Shown here: piece after piece, positions 54,592 through 64,000 of the stretch | Layout: each line of letters starts with the position of its first letter | Numbering within the stretch: the stretch's first letter is position 1 | DNA from: Photobacterium atrarenae | GTDB taxonomy: Bacteria > Pseudomonadota > Gammaproteobacteria > Enterobacterales > Vibrionaceae | NCBI RefSeq assembly: GCF_024380015.1 | Contig: NZ_CP101508.1 | Coordinates: 806,001 to 870,000, forward strand | DNA length: 64,000 bases | Direction of reading: 5' to 3' | Notes under the pieces: model-generated | What the model saw: the letters and a program-made list of their open reading frames with translations, nothing else | What the model was told of the DNA's origin: nothing | Databases searched by the model: none | Translations under genes and position numbers: made by a program

Positions 54592-56829
54592 ATGAGTTAC
54601 CAGGTTCTGGCACGGAAATGGCGGCCACACCAATTCTCGGATGTTGTCGGGCAATCCCATGTGCTGACGGCGCTGGCGAATGCTCTTGCCCACAACCGTC
54701 TCCATCATGCTTATCTATTCAGCGGGACCCGTGGTGTCGGGAAGACCACCATCGCCCGAATTTTTGCCAAAGGTCTGAACTGTGAGCAAGGGATCACGGC
54801 GACCCCTTGTGGCCAGTGTGAAACCTGCCGCGAGATCGATGACGGACGTTTTGTTGATCTGCTCGAAATCGATGCGGCTTCCCGGACCAAAGTGGAAGAC
54901 ACCCGTGAGCTGCTCGATAACGTGCAGTACAAACCCGCCCGGGGCCGGTTTAAGGTTTACCTGATTGACGAGGTTCATATGCTCTCTCGTCATAGTTTTA
55001 ACGCCTTGCTGAAAACCCTGGAAGAGCCGCCGGAATATGTGAAGTTCATTCTGGCGACGACGGATCCCCAGAAACTGCCGGTGACGATTCTGTCGCGCTG
55101 TTTGCAGTTCCATCTCAAACATTTGGACAATACTCAGATCCAGACTCAGCTGGAGCATGTGCTGGGCGAGGAAGGGGTGGCGTATGAGCCGCGAGCCCTG
55201 AGCCTGCTGGCCCGTGCCGCCGAAGGCAGTATGCGTGATGCCCTGAGCCTGACCGATCAGGCGATTGCCCTGGGGGATGGCCAGGTTCAGGCCGAATCAG
55301 TTTCTGCCATGCTCGGGACGCTGAATACCGAGCAGGCGCTGTATCTGCTCGAAGCCATGGCTGCTGGTGAAGCGCAGCCGGCCATGGCTTGTCTGGAAGA
55401 GTTAGCCGGTGTCGGGGTTGAGTGGGACAGCTTGCTTCAGGAGCTGGCAGCACAATTGCATCGGGTTGCCATGGTTCAGGCGTTGCCTGCCTCACTTGAT
55501 GAGAGCGCACCGGATGCTGAGCGTATTATCGCCCTGAGCAAACAGATCACACCGCAGGAAGTGCAACTGTGTTATCAGATTGCACTCCAGGGGCGGCAGG
55601 ATTTGGCTTATGCTCCTGACGGCCGGACCGGGCTGGAGATGGTGTTGTTACGGATGCTGGCCTTTCGGCCGGTGGCCAGCGCCGGGATAGCGCCGCAAGC
55701 GGTCAGTGTGCCGGCGACCGAGCCGGCGCCCCAGCCACAATCCGGTATAGCTCAGCCACAGCCGGGTATGGCGCAGCCGATGACTCATTCGGGCCAGGCG
55801 CAGAGCACGACACCAAACCCTGCGCCGCAGGCCATGCAACGAGTGCAGGCGCTGAAAAATCAGGTGTCAGCACAGCCAATAGATACTGGTCAGAGTGTTA
55901 TGCCTGAAGGGCAGCCTGTACCGCAATCTGAAGCCCCAAGGCCTCCTGCTACGCATCAGTCCTCCCCTCAGGTACAGTCTGCTGCGCCAGCGCAACAAGC
56001 AGCGCAACAGTCAGCCCTGCAAGCGGGACAGCCTTCGATGCAACCGTCGGAACAACCGACCCCGCAGCCGCAGCCGCAGCCGCAGTCATCAGCCGCTTCC
56101 GGCTTGCTGGCGGCGAGAAATACGCTGCGCAGCCACACTAAACGTGGCCAGGACGGGCAGCCAGATGTAAAAAAGGGCCAACCGGCGCCAGCTAAAAAAG
56201 TCGCAACCAATGTGCTTGACCGAATTGCATCCAAGCACTCGGGTCAGCCTGCTTCAGCGAATGGAGCACCTGCGATGCCGGCGTCGACACCTGCGCAGCA
56301 ACCCACTTCACCGAGCGAGCAAGAGTACCGCTGGCAACCCGTCTCTCAACCGGTGCCGGAGACGGTGAAGGCTGAGGTGGCACCCGCCGTGTTAAAGCGC
56401 GCGCTGGAGCATGAAAAAACGCCGGAAATGGCAAAATTACTTGTCAAAGAAGCGGCAAATCAGGATAGTTGGAGCGATTTAGTGACCCAACTGAATGTTG
56501 GGCGACTGGTGCAGCAACTGGCGCTGAATTCTGCGCTGCTCCGGGAAGACAATCAAGTGACCTTGTTGCTCCGGCCGTCGCAAAAACACCTGGATACGCC
56601 GAAGGCACGGGAGCAACTGGTTCAGGCACTATCCGCGTTGTATGAGGCGCCGATCGAATTATCAATCGAATTAAGTGATAAAGGGCGCTCGCCGCTGGAA
56701 TGGCGAGAAGCGATTTATCAGCAAAAACTGGATCAGGCCAAACAGAGTTTGCACAATGATCCGAACGTGACCTTTATCTGTCAGCGTTTTTCTGCTGTGC
56801 TTGATGAAGAGAGCGTCAGACCTATTTAG
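54592..56829 (+). CDS. dnaX: DnaX, DNA polymerase III subunits tau and gamma
   Basis: The 745-residue tau subunit is the clamp-loader ATPase: Walker [11 protein letters not shown] near residue 44, the zinc module with four Cys ([16 protein letters not shown]), DEVHMLS and the SRC sensor. Domains I-III (about 1-370) are followed by a long Pro/Gln/Ala-rich linker (about 370-520), unusually extended, then domains IV-V that contact DnaB and the polymerase. An A-AAA-AAG heptamer in the correct phase at 56169-56175 could yield a shorter gamma of about 534 residues. The gene lies in the apt-dnaX-ybaB-recR cluster. Confidence 0.95.
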   Translation: MSYQVLARKWRPHQFSDVVGQSHVLTALANALAHNRLHHAYLFSGTRGVGKTTIARIFAKGLNCEQGITATPCGQCETCREIDDGRFVDLLEIDAASRTKVEDTRELLDNVQYKPARGRFKVYLIDEVHMLSRHSFNALLKTLEEPPEYVKFILATTDPQKLPVTILSRCLQFHLKHLDNTQIQTQLEHVLGEEGVAYEPRALSLLARAAEGSMRDALSLTDQAIALGDGQVQAESVSAMLGTLNTEQALYLLEAMAAGEAQPAMACLEELAGVGVEWDSLLQELAAQLHRVAMVQALPASLDESAPDAERIIALSKQITPQEVQLCYQIALQGRQDLAYAPDGRTGLEMVLLRMLAFRPVASAGIAPQAVSVPATEPAPQPQSGIAQPQPGMAQPMTHSGQAQSTTPNPAPQAMQRVQALKNQVSAQPIDTGQSVMPEGQPVPQSEAPRPPATHQSSPQVQSAAPAQQAAQQSALQAGQPSMQPSEQPTPQPQPQPQSSAASGLLAARNTLRSHTKRGQDGQPDVKKGQPAPAKKVATNVLDRIASKHSGQPASANGAPAMPASTPAQQPTSPSEQEYRWQPVSQPVPETVKAEVAPAVLKRALEHEKTPEMAKLLVKEAANQDSWSDLVTQLNVGRLVQQLALNSALLREDNQVTLLLRPSQKHLDTPKAREQLVQALSALYEAPIELSIELSDKGRSPLEWREAIYQQKLDQAKQSLHNDPNVTFICQRFSAVLDEESVRPI
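56169..56196 (+). promoter_or_regulatory. programmed -1 frameshift site in dnaX
   Basis: The zero-frame codons GTA AAA AAG GGC contain the heptamer A AAA AAG in the same phase as the E. coli dnaX site. After a -1 slip, reading continues GGG CCA ACC GGC GCC AGC and stops at TAA (56194-56196). An AGGA about 15-20 bases upstream could act as the stimulating Shine-Dalgarno-like element; I do not see a convincing long downstream hairpin. Confidence 0.65.
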
Positions 56830-56857
56830 ATCAACCAGACCAAGAGAGAGAGAGTAT

Positions 56858-57187
56858 ATGTTTGGTAAAGGCGGTATGGGTAACATGATGAAGCAGGCGC
56901 AGCAAATGCAAGAGCGCATGCAGAAAATGCAGGAAGAGATCGCGAACATGGAAGTCACTGGCGAGTCCGGTGCCGGCCTGGTCAAAGTGACTCTGACAGG
57001 CAGCCACAGCGTCCGCCGTGTTGAGCTGGATGACAGCCTGATGGAAGATGACAAAGACATGCTGGAAGACCTGATCGCGGCTGCGTTCAACGATGCTGCG
57101 CGCCGTATTGAAGAAGCCCAGAAAGAGAAAATGGCGAGCGTGACCGGTGGCATGAACCTGCCGGCCGGCTTTAAGATGCCGTTTTAA
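56858..57187 (+). CDS. ybaB: YbaB/EbfC-family nucleoid-associated protein
   Basis: The 109-residue dimeric DNA-binding protein has the family start [28 protein letters not shown] and the core [29 protein letters not shown]. It coats DNA and is commonly linked with recR, whose ATG begins three bases after this stop. ATG 56858 was chosen behind GAGAGAG; a longer frame from 56801 would overlap dnaX with no family similarity. Confidence 0.96.
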   Translation: MFGKGGMGNMMKQAQQMQERMQKMQEEIANMEVTGESGAGLVKVTLTGSHSVRRVELDDSLMEDDKDMLEDLIAAAFNDAARRIEEAQKEKMASVTGGMNLPAGFKMPF

Positions 57188-57190
57188 TCA

Positions 57191-57793
57191 ATGCGGACCA
57201 GTGTATTACTGGAGCAGCTCATGGAGGCTTTGCGGTGCTTACCGGGCGTGGGACCGAAGTCCGCCCAGCGCATGGCCTTCAGTTTGCTGCAACGAAACCG
57301 GCAGGGCGGCTTACAATTAGCAGACGCGTTGAGCCGGGCAATGACGGATATTGGTCACTGCCAAAGCTGCCGTACGTTTACCGAAGAAGACATCTGTGCG
57401 ATTTGCGCTAATCCGCGTCGGCAGGAAAACGGCCAGATCTGCGTGGTGGAAAGCCCGGCAGATATTGTGGCGGTTGAGTCAACCGGGCAGTTTTCGGGGC
57501 GCTATTTTGTCCTGATGGGACACCTGTCGCCGCTTGATGGTATCGGCCCGGCAGATATCGGTTTGGATGTGCTGGAGTTCCGCCTGCAGGGGGAAACTAT
57601 CTCTGAGCTGATCCTGGCGACCAACCCGACAGTCGAAGGCGAAGCAACAGCGCACTACATTGCTGAGCTGTGCAGTGAATATAACATCCCGGCGACCCGG
57701 ATTGCCCACGGGGTGCCGGTTGGCGGCGAGTTGGAGCTGGTGGACGGCACCACGCTGTCGCACTCGTTTGCGGGTCGACACAAGTTGTATTGA
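57191..57793 (+). CDS. recR: RecR, recombination mediator protein
   Basis: The 200-residue protein acts with RecF and RecO to load RecA on gapped DNA. It shows the helix-hairpin-helix ([14 protein letters not shown]), the four-Cys zinc finger ([16 protein letters not shown]), the Toprim domain ([14 protein letters not shown]) and the C-terminal Walker B-like strand. It closely follows ybaB, and a strong terminator ends the unit. Confidence 0.96.
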   Translation: MRTSVLLEQLMEALRCLPGVGPKSAQRMAFSLLQRNRQGGLQLADALSRAMTDIGHCQSCRTFTEEDICAICANPRRQENGQICVVESPADIVAVESTGQFSGRYFVLMGHLSPLDGIGPADIGLDVLEFRLQGETISELILATNPTVEGEATAHYIAELCSEYNIPATRIAHGVPVGGELELVDGTTLSHSFAGRHKLY

Positions 57794-57830
57794 GTCGATG
57801 CGGCGTCAGGCCAGCACACCGAAATAAAGA

Positions 57831-57866
57831 ACCAACGCCAGTGCAGACTGCGCGTTGGTTTTTTTT
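57831..57866 (+). terminator. terminator after recR
   Basis: ACCAACGC (57831-57838) pairs with GCGTTGGT (57852-57859) and is followed by a T-run. It lies between convergent recR and toxS. Confidence 0.85.
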
Positions 57867-57906
57867 ATCCCATGAAAAGTAGGCCGGGGACTTGCTCGGA
57901 TTGGTA

Positions 57907-58458
57907 TTACAACGAGTAGAGGATATTGGAGCCGTAGTTGAGGCTGGTCAGCAGCAGGGCTTTTTCATTGAGGATATCAATGCGCCGGCTTTGCTGGGCA
58001 TCCATCCTGAATATTTGCCGGATCACGCTCAGATGCTCGGGTTTGAAATCCTGATTCTGCCCGGACGTTACATCTTTGAACTCTCCCGGTGTGGTGAGCA
58101 GGTAGCCGCCACTCAGGTCCCATCGCCCGGTTTCAGAAATATGTAAGGTGAGCGGCTGCTCACTCTGACTAAAAAGTTTGAGCAGGGTGATCCGGGAGTA
58201 GGTTTGATTGGGCAAATAAACCACATGGCTGCTCTGCTCAACCCGGCGCAGCATCCCCAGCTGTTCCAGCTTGGTCGGCTCGATCCGGCTGACTGAGCTT
58301 GACTGCCACTCCCGCGACATCAGTAACTGCTGCAGTTTATAGTCGCTGGCAAAATAGAGCCAGGTGCTGAGCAGCACCGAGCATGCGAGCAGCAGAAGTG
58401 CCCAATAACGCCTTGTAAATCGGAGAGCCTGGGTGCGATACGAATCGGTTACTGGCAT
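57907..58458 (-). CDS. toxS: ToxS, periplasmic partner of ToxR
   Basis: The 183-residue protein has one N-terminal membrane helix (YWALLLLACSVLLSTWLYF) and a periplasmic beta domain containing SSVSRIEPTKLEQLGMLRRVEQSSHVVYLPN, typical of ToxS. It stabilises ToxR and helps form the joint bile-sensing periplasmic complex. Its ATG lies inside the end of toxR (10-base overlap), so the pair is coupled. Confidence 0.93.
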   Translation of the reverse strand: MPVTDSYRTQALRFTRRYWALLLLACSVLLSTWLYFASDYKLQQLLMSREWQSSSVSRIEPTKLEQLGMLRRVEQSSHVVYLPNQTYSRITLLKLFSQSEQPLTLHISETGRWDLSGGYLLTTPGEFKDVTSGQNQDFKPEHLSVIRQIFRMDAQQSRRIDILNEKALLLTSLNYGSNILYSL

Positions 58459-59468
58459 AGCTGGGTGTTATCCTCTTGGCGGGTATGTAAGCGCAACGTC
58501 ACATTTTCTTCTGCCATGGCCGGGTGATGAATATAGTTCAACCACAGTTGATTACCCAGACCGCCCGTGGCAATGACTTCAACCGGCTGCGCAGTGCCCG
58601 GGTGGTAGTCCAGGTAGGTTTTGACACACGCGGTGATCATTGGCTTCCAAGATGCCAAATTCGGGTGCTGCTTTGGGATCAGGATCTGGACATGCTCTAC
58701 GGTAAACCAGGGGGTGAATGCTTTAGACTTTGGCGGCATCGCTATCGCTACCAGCAGTGGCATAATGCAGGCGAGCGACAGCAGCATCAGGCTCAGCAGA
58801 GCCCTCTTGGGGCGAGGTTGTGACATTGACGGTGGTGTTCCTGCCGTATCTGCCGCTTTAGTCTGGTTGCCTGATGGACCGGCTGCCGATGCTGGAGCAG
58901 TGGTGCACAGCGCCGGCGTCAGCGATTCGGGTGCAACGCTATTTGTCGCCGTTTTTTCTGGTGCCTTGCTTTCAGATACCTGGCTTTCAAGCGTCCTGTA
59001 CTCGGGTGGCATGGTTTCAGTGATTTCAGCCTCAACCACGATGGCAGCGTCGCAGTTGAGGGGGGTCACTTGGTTATCTGACGTTTCGGCGGTCGGATCA
59101 GGCTCGGCAGAGATGCCGGTCTCATCAAAATCTCGAACACTGGCGATCATCTGATAGCCGCGCTTGGGCACTGTTTTAATAAACCCGGGTGATTTGGTGG
59201 AGTCTTTCAGCGCTTTACGCAGGGTGGAAATGGCCTGGGTCAGGCTGGAGTCATCGACCTCAAACCCTTGCTCCCGCCAGACATAATCATGGAGTCTGGC
59301 TCGAGCGATGATCGCTCCCGGCTCTGCAATCAGCAGGCTCAGGGCGCGGCTCTCATTACTGCCAAGGCGGATCAGCTCCTGGTCTTCCCATTGGTCGGTA
59401 AGACTGTTGTCACAGGGGTCAAAAAGGAATCGTTGACCAATCAAATATTTATTTGAGGTGTTATTCAT
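58449..59468 (-). CDS. toxR: ToxR, membrane-bound virulence/porin regulator
   Basis: The 339-residue protein has an N-terminal OmpR-type winged helix (ESRALSLLIAEPGAIIARARLHDYVW and FIKTVPKRGYQMIA). A long variable Pro/Glu/Ala-rich linker (about 120-210), one membrane helix (LLSLMLLSLACIMPLLVAIA) and a periplasmic domain follow, with two Cys (TACVKTY, QLCQ) that would form the conserved disulfide. ToxR controls porin exchange and, in pathogens, virulence genes. Placement divergent from htpG is as in V. cholerae. ATG 59468 was chosen; a frame from 59489 has no ribosome binding site. Confidence 0.94.
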   Translation of the reverse strand: MNNTSNKYLIGQRFLFDPCDNSLTDQWEDQELIRLGSNESRALSLLIAEPGAIIARARLHDYVWREQGFEVDDSSLTQAISTLRKALKDSTKSPGFIKTVPKRGYQMIASVRDFDETGISAEPDPTAETSDNQVTPLNCDAAIVVEAEITETMPPEYRTLESQVSESKAPEKTATNSVAPESLTPALCTTAPASAAGPSGNQTKAADTAGTPPSMSQPRPKRALLSLMLLSLACIMPLLVAIAMPPKSKAFTPWFTVEHVQILIPKQHPNLASWKPMITACVKTYLDYHPGTAQPVEVIATGGLGNQLWLNYIHHPAMAEENVTLRLHTRQEDNTQLCQ

Positions 59469-59614
59469 GGATATTGCCGAAGGGAACAATTCGGCGGTAT
59501 GTATACCATGGTCTGACTGAATCAGCTCTGAATGTAAAAATATAAAAATTCAGGCTGAAAAAACCTAAAGCCGTGTCATCTGGGGCTGTTTGGCGATAAA
59601 AAGTACCCTGAACG

Positions 59615-59642
59615 GTTGAAATGATAAATTCTGCCCTTATGT
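59615..59642 (+). promoter_or_regulatory. sigma-32-type heat-shock promoter of htpG
   Basis: GTTGAAA (59615-59621) and CCCTTATGT (59634-59642), separated by 12 bases, resemble the sigma-32 consensus CTTGAAA and CCCCATNT. The -10 lies 50 bases before the htpG start. This fits htpG as a heat-shock gene. Confidence 0.6.
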
Positions 59643-59691
59643 AATTAGAGAATTTTATTGATTACGTAATACGACGAGTTACGGAGTTGAA

Positions 59692-61590
59692 ATGAGCGAG
59701 CAAACTATTCATAAAAATAAGGAGACACGCGGCTTTCAATCGGAAGTAAAGCAGCTGCTCCATCTGATGATCCACTCACTGTACTCTAACAAAGAGATCT
59801 TTTTGCGTGAGCTGATTTCTAATGCGTCAGATGCGGCGGATAAACTGCGCTTCCGCGCGTTGTCCCAACCTGATTTATATGAGAACGACGCAGAGCTGGG
59901 CGTGAAGCTGTCTTTCAACGCGGATGCCGGGACGCTGACCATTCATGATAATGGTATCGGGATGACCCGTGACGAAGTCGTGGAGCATCTGGGCACCATT
60001 GCCAAGTCCGGCACCAAAGACTTTTTTGCCAAGCTGAATGAAGAGCAGTCGAAAGACTCGCAGCTGATCGGCCAGTTCGGGGTCGGTTTCTACTCTTCTT
60101 TCATTGTCGCCGACCGCGTGACGGTCAATACCCGTGCCGCCGGTGTGGCTGCCGATCAGGCTGTGCGTTGGGAATCGACCGGGGAAGGGGACTACTCGGT
60201 TGAAGATATCGAGAAAGCCAGCCGGGGGACTGAGATCATCCTGCACCTGCGTGAGGATGAAAAAGAGTTCCTGAGTGAGTACCGCCTGCGTGATATTATC
60301 GGCAAGTATTCTGATCACATCGGGATCCCGGTCTTCATCCAAACCACTGAGCGGGATGAAGAAGGCAAGGAAACCGGCACCAAGTGGGAGCAGATCAACA
60401 AGGCGCAAGCGCTGTGGACCCGGAACAAGTCGGACATCAGCGACGAAGAATACAAAGAGTTCTACAAGCATGTGTCCCATGACTTTGCCGAGCCGCTAAG
60501 CTGGAGCCACAACCGCGTCGAAGGCAAGCAGGACTACACCAGCTTGCTCTATATCCCCTCGAAAGCGCCGTGGGATTTGAATAACCGTGATAGTAAGCAT
60601 GGCCTGAAACTGTATGTTCAGCGCGTGTTTATTATGGATGATGCCCAGCAGTTTATGCCGACTTACCTGCGCTTTATGCGTGGCCTGATTGATTCCAACG
60701 ATCTGCCGCTGAACGTGTCGCGCGAAATTCTGCAGGACAACAAGGTGACACAGGCGCTGCGTAAGGCGTGTACCAAGCGTGCCCTGACGATGATGGAGCG
60801 TCTGGCCAACAACGACAGCGAGAAGTACCAGACGCTGTGGAACGAGTTTGGCCAGGTACTGAAAGAAGGCCCGGCAGAAGATTTTGCCAACCGCGAGAAA
60901 ATTGCCGGCCTGCTGCGCTTTAGCTCAACGCACAACGACAGTGCGGAGCAGAATGTTTCCCTGGCTGACTATGTTTCCCGGATGAAAGAGGGCCAGGAGA
61001 AGATTTACTTCCTGACGGCTGACAGCTACAGCGCGGCGAAGAACAGCCCGCACCTGGAGCAGTTCCGTGCCAAAGGGCTGGAAGTGCTGCTGATGCACGA
61101 TCGCATTGACGAATGGCTGATGAGTCACTTGCCTGAATTTGACGGCAAATCATTCCAAGCGATCACCAAGGCGGATCTGGATCTGTCCAAGTTTGAAGAC
61201 GAAGCAGAGAAAGAGAAGCAGAAAGAGACCGAGGAAGAGTTCAAGTCGGTCGTTGAGCGCACCAAATCTTACCTGGGCGATCGGGTCAAAGATGTACGTA
61301 CCACGTTTAAGCTGACGGATACCCCGGCGGTTGTGGTGACCGACGAGCACGAAATGGGCACGCAAATGGCCAAGCTGCTGGCTGCGGCCGGTCATGATGC
61401 ACCGGAGGTGCAGTACATTTTCGAGCTGAACCCGAACCATGCCCTGGTCACGAAAATGGCAGATGAAGCGGATGAAGAAGCCTTTGGCCGCTGGGTCGAG
61501 ATGCTGCTGGGTCAGGCTATGTTGGCTGAGCGTGGCTCGATGGATGATCCATCCCAGTTCTTGGCTGCGGTGAACAAGCTGCTGGCTTAA
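59692..61590 (+). CDS. htpG: HtpG, Hsp90-family chaperone
   Basis: The 632-residue dimeric ATP-dependent chaperone has the GHKL ATPase at the N-terminus: [34 protein letters not shown] with the Mg-binding Asn, DNGIGM and [11 protein letters not shown]. The middle domain contains the ATP-contacting arginine region ([10 protein letters not shown]), and the C-terminal dimerisation domain follows. Length is normal for bacterial HtpG. It is divergent from toxRS and followed by adk, the order seen in V. cholerae. Confidence 0.97.
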   Translation: MSEQTIHKNKETRGFQSEVKQLLHLMIHSLYSNKEIFLRELISNASDAADKLRFRALSQPDLYENDAELGVKLSFNADAGTLTIHDNGIGMTRDEVVEHLGTIAKSGTKDFFAKLNEEQSKDSQLIGQFGVGFYSSFIVADRVTVNTRAAGVAADQAVRWESTGEGDYSVEDIEKASRGTEIILHLREDEKEFLSEYRLRDIIGKYSDHIGIPVFIQTTERDEEGKETGTKWEQINKAQALWTRNKSDISDEEYKEFYKHVSHDFAEPLSWSHNRVEGKQDYTSLLYIPSKAPWDLNNRDSKHGLKLYVQRVFIMDDAQQFMPTYLRFMRGLIDSNDLPLNVSREILQDNKVTQALRKACTKRALTMMERLANNDSEKYQTLWNEFGQVLKEGPAEDFANREKIAGLLRFSSTHNDSAEQNVSLADYVSRMKEGQEKIYFLTADSYSAAKNSPHLEQFRAKGLEVLLMHDRIDEWLMSHLPEFDGKSFQAITKADLDLSKFEDEAEKEKQKETEEEFKSVVERTKSYLGDRVKDVRTTFKLTDTPAVVVTDEHEMGTQMAKLLAAAGHDAPEVQYIFELNPNHALVTKMADEADEEAFGRWVEMLLGQAMLAERGSMDDPSQFLAAVNKLLA

Positions 61591-61682
61591 GATACAATTT
61601 GGCCTCGGGATCGGGGCAGACTAAGGTCGAATCGATTCCGATACTGGCTTCAAATAGTATTCTGATAACGTATGTAATCCGG

Positions 61683-61702
61683 GCCCGGTCTTTGGACCGG
61701 GC
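61683..61702 (+). terminator. hairpin after htpG
   Basis: GCCCGGTC (61683-61690) pairs perfectly with GACCGGGC (61695-61702) around TTTG, about 95 bases past htpG. The T-rich run comes only 30 bases later, so efficiency is uncertain. Confidence 0.6.
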
Positions 61703-61765
61703 TTGCGACTGCAGGCTAATCAGTGTATTTTTCTTTTTTTTTTTCGAAAAACTCCATTTACGTAA

Positions 61766-62422
<657 letters not shown>

Positions 62423-62450
62423 TTGACGACGCGACAGCAGCGAGAAATAG

Positions 62451-62476
62451 ACGGGTTAGCTTTCGGGCTGGCCCGT
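62451..62476 (+). terminator. terminator after adk
   Basis: ACGGG-tt-AGC (62451-62460) pairs with GGCT-gg-CCCGT (to 62475) with a small internal loop, followed by TTTTATTTTA, 28 bases past adk. Confidence 0.8.
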
Positions 62477-62686
62477 TTTTATTTTATGGGCCTGAAAATG
62501 TATTTTTCAGTGATCTGATAGGGATTTAGACGGGTATAAGATGCATGTTTTCATAAAGCTGATAGAGTTGTTACCCATCTGATGCAGTCGCGCATCGACA
62601 TCATCAGCTGGGTATGACAGGTCTGCTTTGAGCCCGGGCCGGTATCGACTGGCTTGAGGTGAGATTTCAATATCGCGAAGGAAAGT

Positions 62687-63673
62687 ATGAGCAATAATAA
62701 CAACGCATCCGGAAACGCATTTGGTGTTTTGCTGGTGAATCTGGGCACACCGGATGAAGCTTCCCCGGCCGCCGTGAAGCGATTTTTATCTGAGTTTTTG
62801 CACGACCCGCGGGTGGTCGATATGAGCCGTTGGTTGTGGTGTCCGATCCTCCATGGCGCCATCCTGCCGATCCGCTCGCCGAAAGTGGCTAAGCTCTATC
62901 AGTCGGTATGGATGGAAGAAGGCTCGCCGCTGCTGGTCTATTCCCGTCGCCAGCAACAGCAACTGGCAGCGTTGCTGGATGTGCCGGTTGAGCTGGGGAT
63001 GACCTATGGCAATCCGAGTATTCGCTCGGGGCTGGATCGTTTAAAGCAACAAGGGTGCAAGAAAGTCTTGGTGTTGCCGCTGTACCCGCAATACTCACGG
63101 ACGACGACCGCGGCGGTATTTGACAAAGTGGCGAAAGTGCTCAAGTCACAACCGGAGATTCCGGAGCTGCGCTTTGTCAATCAGTACTATGATCACCCGG
63201 CCTATATCAGCGCCCTGGCGGCGTCTGTAACCGATTACTGGCAGGTTCACGGCCAACCGGATTACCTGCTGTGCTCGTATCACGGGATCCCGAAACGTTA
63301 TGCGGATCTGGGTGATCCGTATCCGGAACATTGCCATGGTACCACAGCACTGCTGGCGGAAAAGCTGGCGATGCCGCGTGAGCAGATGAGCATGAGTTAT
63401 CAGTCGATTTTCGGTCGTGAGGAGTGGCTCAAACCCTACACAGAACAGACGATTGCAGACTTGGCCAAAAAAGGGGTGAAACGGCTTGATGTGATGTGTC
63501 CGGCTTTCTCGGTGGATTGCCTGGAAACCCTGGAGGAGATCGCCGAGCAGTGTCGGGAGACTTTCCTCGAAGCCGGGGGCGAGTCGTTCCATCTGATCCC
63601 ATGCCTCAATGATAACCCTGCCCATATTGAGTTGATGGCTGCGTTGGTCCGACAGCATAGCCAGGGGTGGTAG
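62687..63673 (+). CDS. hemH: HemH, ferrochelatase
   Basis: The 328-residue enzyme inserts iron into protoporphyrin IX to make heme at the membrane. The start [14 protein letters not shown], the GSPL substrate loop, [13 protein letters not shown], the catalytic-His strand [12 protein letters not shown], and [15 protein letters not shown] are all family signatures. AAGGAAAG precedes the ATG. Order adk-hemH is as in E. coli. Confidence 0.96.
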   Translation: MSNNNNASGNAFGVLLVNLGTPDEASPAAVKRFLSEFLHDPRVVDMSRWLWCPILHGAILPIRSPKVAKLYQSVWMEEGSPLLVYSRRQQQQLAALLDVPVELGMTYGNPSIRSGLDRLKQQGCKKVLVLPLYPQYSRTTTAAVFDKVAKVLKSQPEIPELRFVNQYYDHPAYISALAASVTDYWQVHGQPDYLLCSYHGIPKRYADLGDPYPEHCHGTTALLAEKLAMPREQMSMSYQSIFGREEWLKPYTEQTIADLAKKGVKRLDVMCPAFSVDCLETLEEIAEQCRETFLEAGGESFHLIPCLNDNPAHIELMAALVRQHSQGW

Positions 63674-63712
63674 CCGGCCGGCTTCTGGCGGCTGAGTGTG
63701 CGAAAAGGTGTC

Positions 63713-63744
63713 AAAGCTCTCAATATCCATGAGAGCTTTTTCTT
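63713..63744 (+). terminator. terminator after hemH
   Basis: AAAGCTCTC (63713-63721) pairs with GAGAGCTTT (63731-63739), followed by TTCTTTT, 40 bases past hemH. Confidence 0.88.
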
Positions 63745-63803
63745 TTCTGATCTATATTCTGTGATAGAATTCGCACAATTTTTTCAACTGACAGCTCACA
63801 GAC

Positions 63804-64000
63804 ATGAAATTTCCAGGCCAACGTAAATCCAAGCACTATTTTCCCGTCCATGCGCGTGATCCGCTTCTGAGTCAAGCCAAGCACGAAAAGCGTTTGACGC
63901 GTACCCATGTGGTCGGCATTGATCAGACGCTGGTGGATATTGAAGCCTGTGTTGATGATAAGTTCCTGGAACGTTATGAGCTGAGTAAAGGCCATTCCCT
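63804..64000 (+). CDS. gsk: Gsk, inosine/guanosine kinase (N-terminal part)
   Basis: The first 65 codons are in the window. The start MKFPGQRKSKHYFPVHARDP and the following VVGIDQTLVDIEACVDD match E. coli inosine-guanosine kinase closely; that enzyme phosphorylates guanosine and inosine in purine salvage. The gene runs off the right edge. In E. coli gsk also lies shortly after hemH. Confidence 0.93.
   Translation, partial: MKFPGQRKSKHYFPVHARDPLLSQAKHEKRLTRTHVVGIDQTLVDIEACVDDKFLERYELSKGHS

Noticed and set aside
56192..56201. second A6G run in dnaX considered as the frameshift site
   Set aside because: Its codon phase is GCT AAA AAA GTC, so the heptamer is not in the X-XXY-YYZ register needed for -1 slippage; the site at 56169 is.

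Overview
The window is chromosomal DNA from a gammaproteobacterium of the Vibrionaceae, probably a fairly GC-rich Photobacterium- or Vibrio-like species. The main evidence is a toxR-toxS pair divergent from htpG, a VolA-type surface lipase next to a FadL-type porin, and long blocks of gene order shared with the enterobacterial chromosome. Those blocks are an asnC/decR-type regulator, mdlA-mdlB, tesB, ybaY, atl and the 4.5S RNA gene ffs, and then ybaN-apt-dnaX-ybaB-recR, htpG-adk-hemH-gsk. The species cannot be settled from the sequence alone.

Layout. 1-11180 is backbone: the end of an unidentified gene, smrB, prmB, queC, a cysteine desulfhydrase-like gene with its Lrp-type regulator, the MdlAB exporter, tesB, ybaY, atl, a membrane protein and ffs. 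11131-19097 is a genomic island inserted at the 3' end of ffs. It has a tyrosine integrase reading away from ffs, a possible primase remnant, an IS3-family element, a very AT-rich gene for a 1197-residue SIR2 / CHAT-like / NB-ARC STAND protein (a candidate anti-phage defence gene), a small-terminase-like gene broken by a stop codon, and a small membrane protein. A second, diverged copy of the ffs end plus the start of the integrase closes the island. 19206-30606 looks accessory: a PheS-related ligase behind a structured leader and attenuator, LysR and AraC regulators, a Bcr/CflA-type exporter, a ZntB-like transporter, the VolA/FadL lipid-scavenging operon and, divergent from it, a ToxR/ToxS-like (VtrA/VtrC-like) co-component pair.

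30672-45765 carries anhydromuropeptide recycling (anmK-murQ), a LuxR-type regulator, tyrS, a hybrid MHYT histidine kinase with an HD-GYP response regulator, a LysE exporter, a GcvR-like ACT protein, an LpxM-type acyltransferase, a glycerophosphodiesterase, a coiled-coil lipoprotein and a short YbaM-like gene. 45771-64000 carries a histone-deacetylase-like enzyme, priC, a TauE/SafE protein, dinG, a major porin with a long structured leader, a YccT-like protein, a DksA-type zinc-finger protein, then ybaN, apt, dnaX (with an in-phase frameshift site), ybaB, recR, toxSR, htpG (with a sigma-32-like promoter), adk, hemH and the start of gsk.

The most interesting item is the ffs-integrated island. 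It looks like a decayed phage-satellite-like element whose main cargo is a multi-domain immune-type NTPase. Two others deserve attention: the ToxR/ToxS-like cassette facing the lipase/FadL operon, and the PheS-related ligase with its leader RNA.
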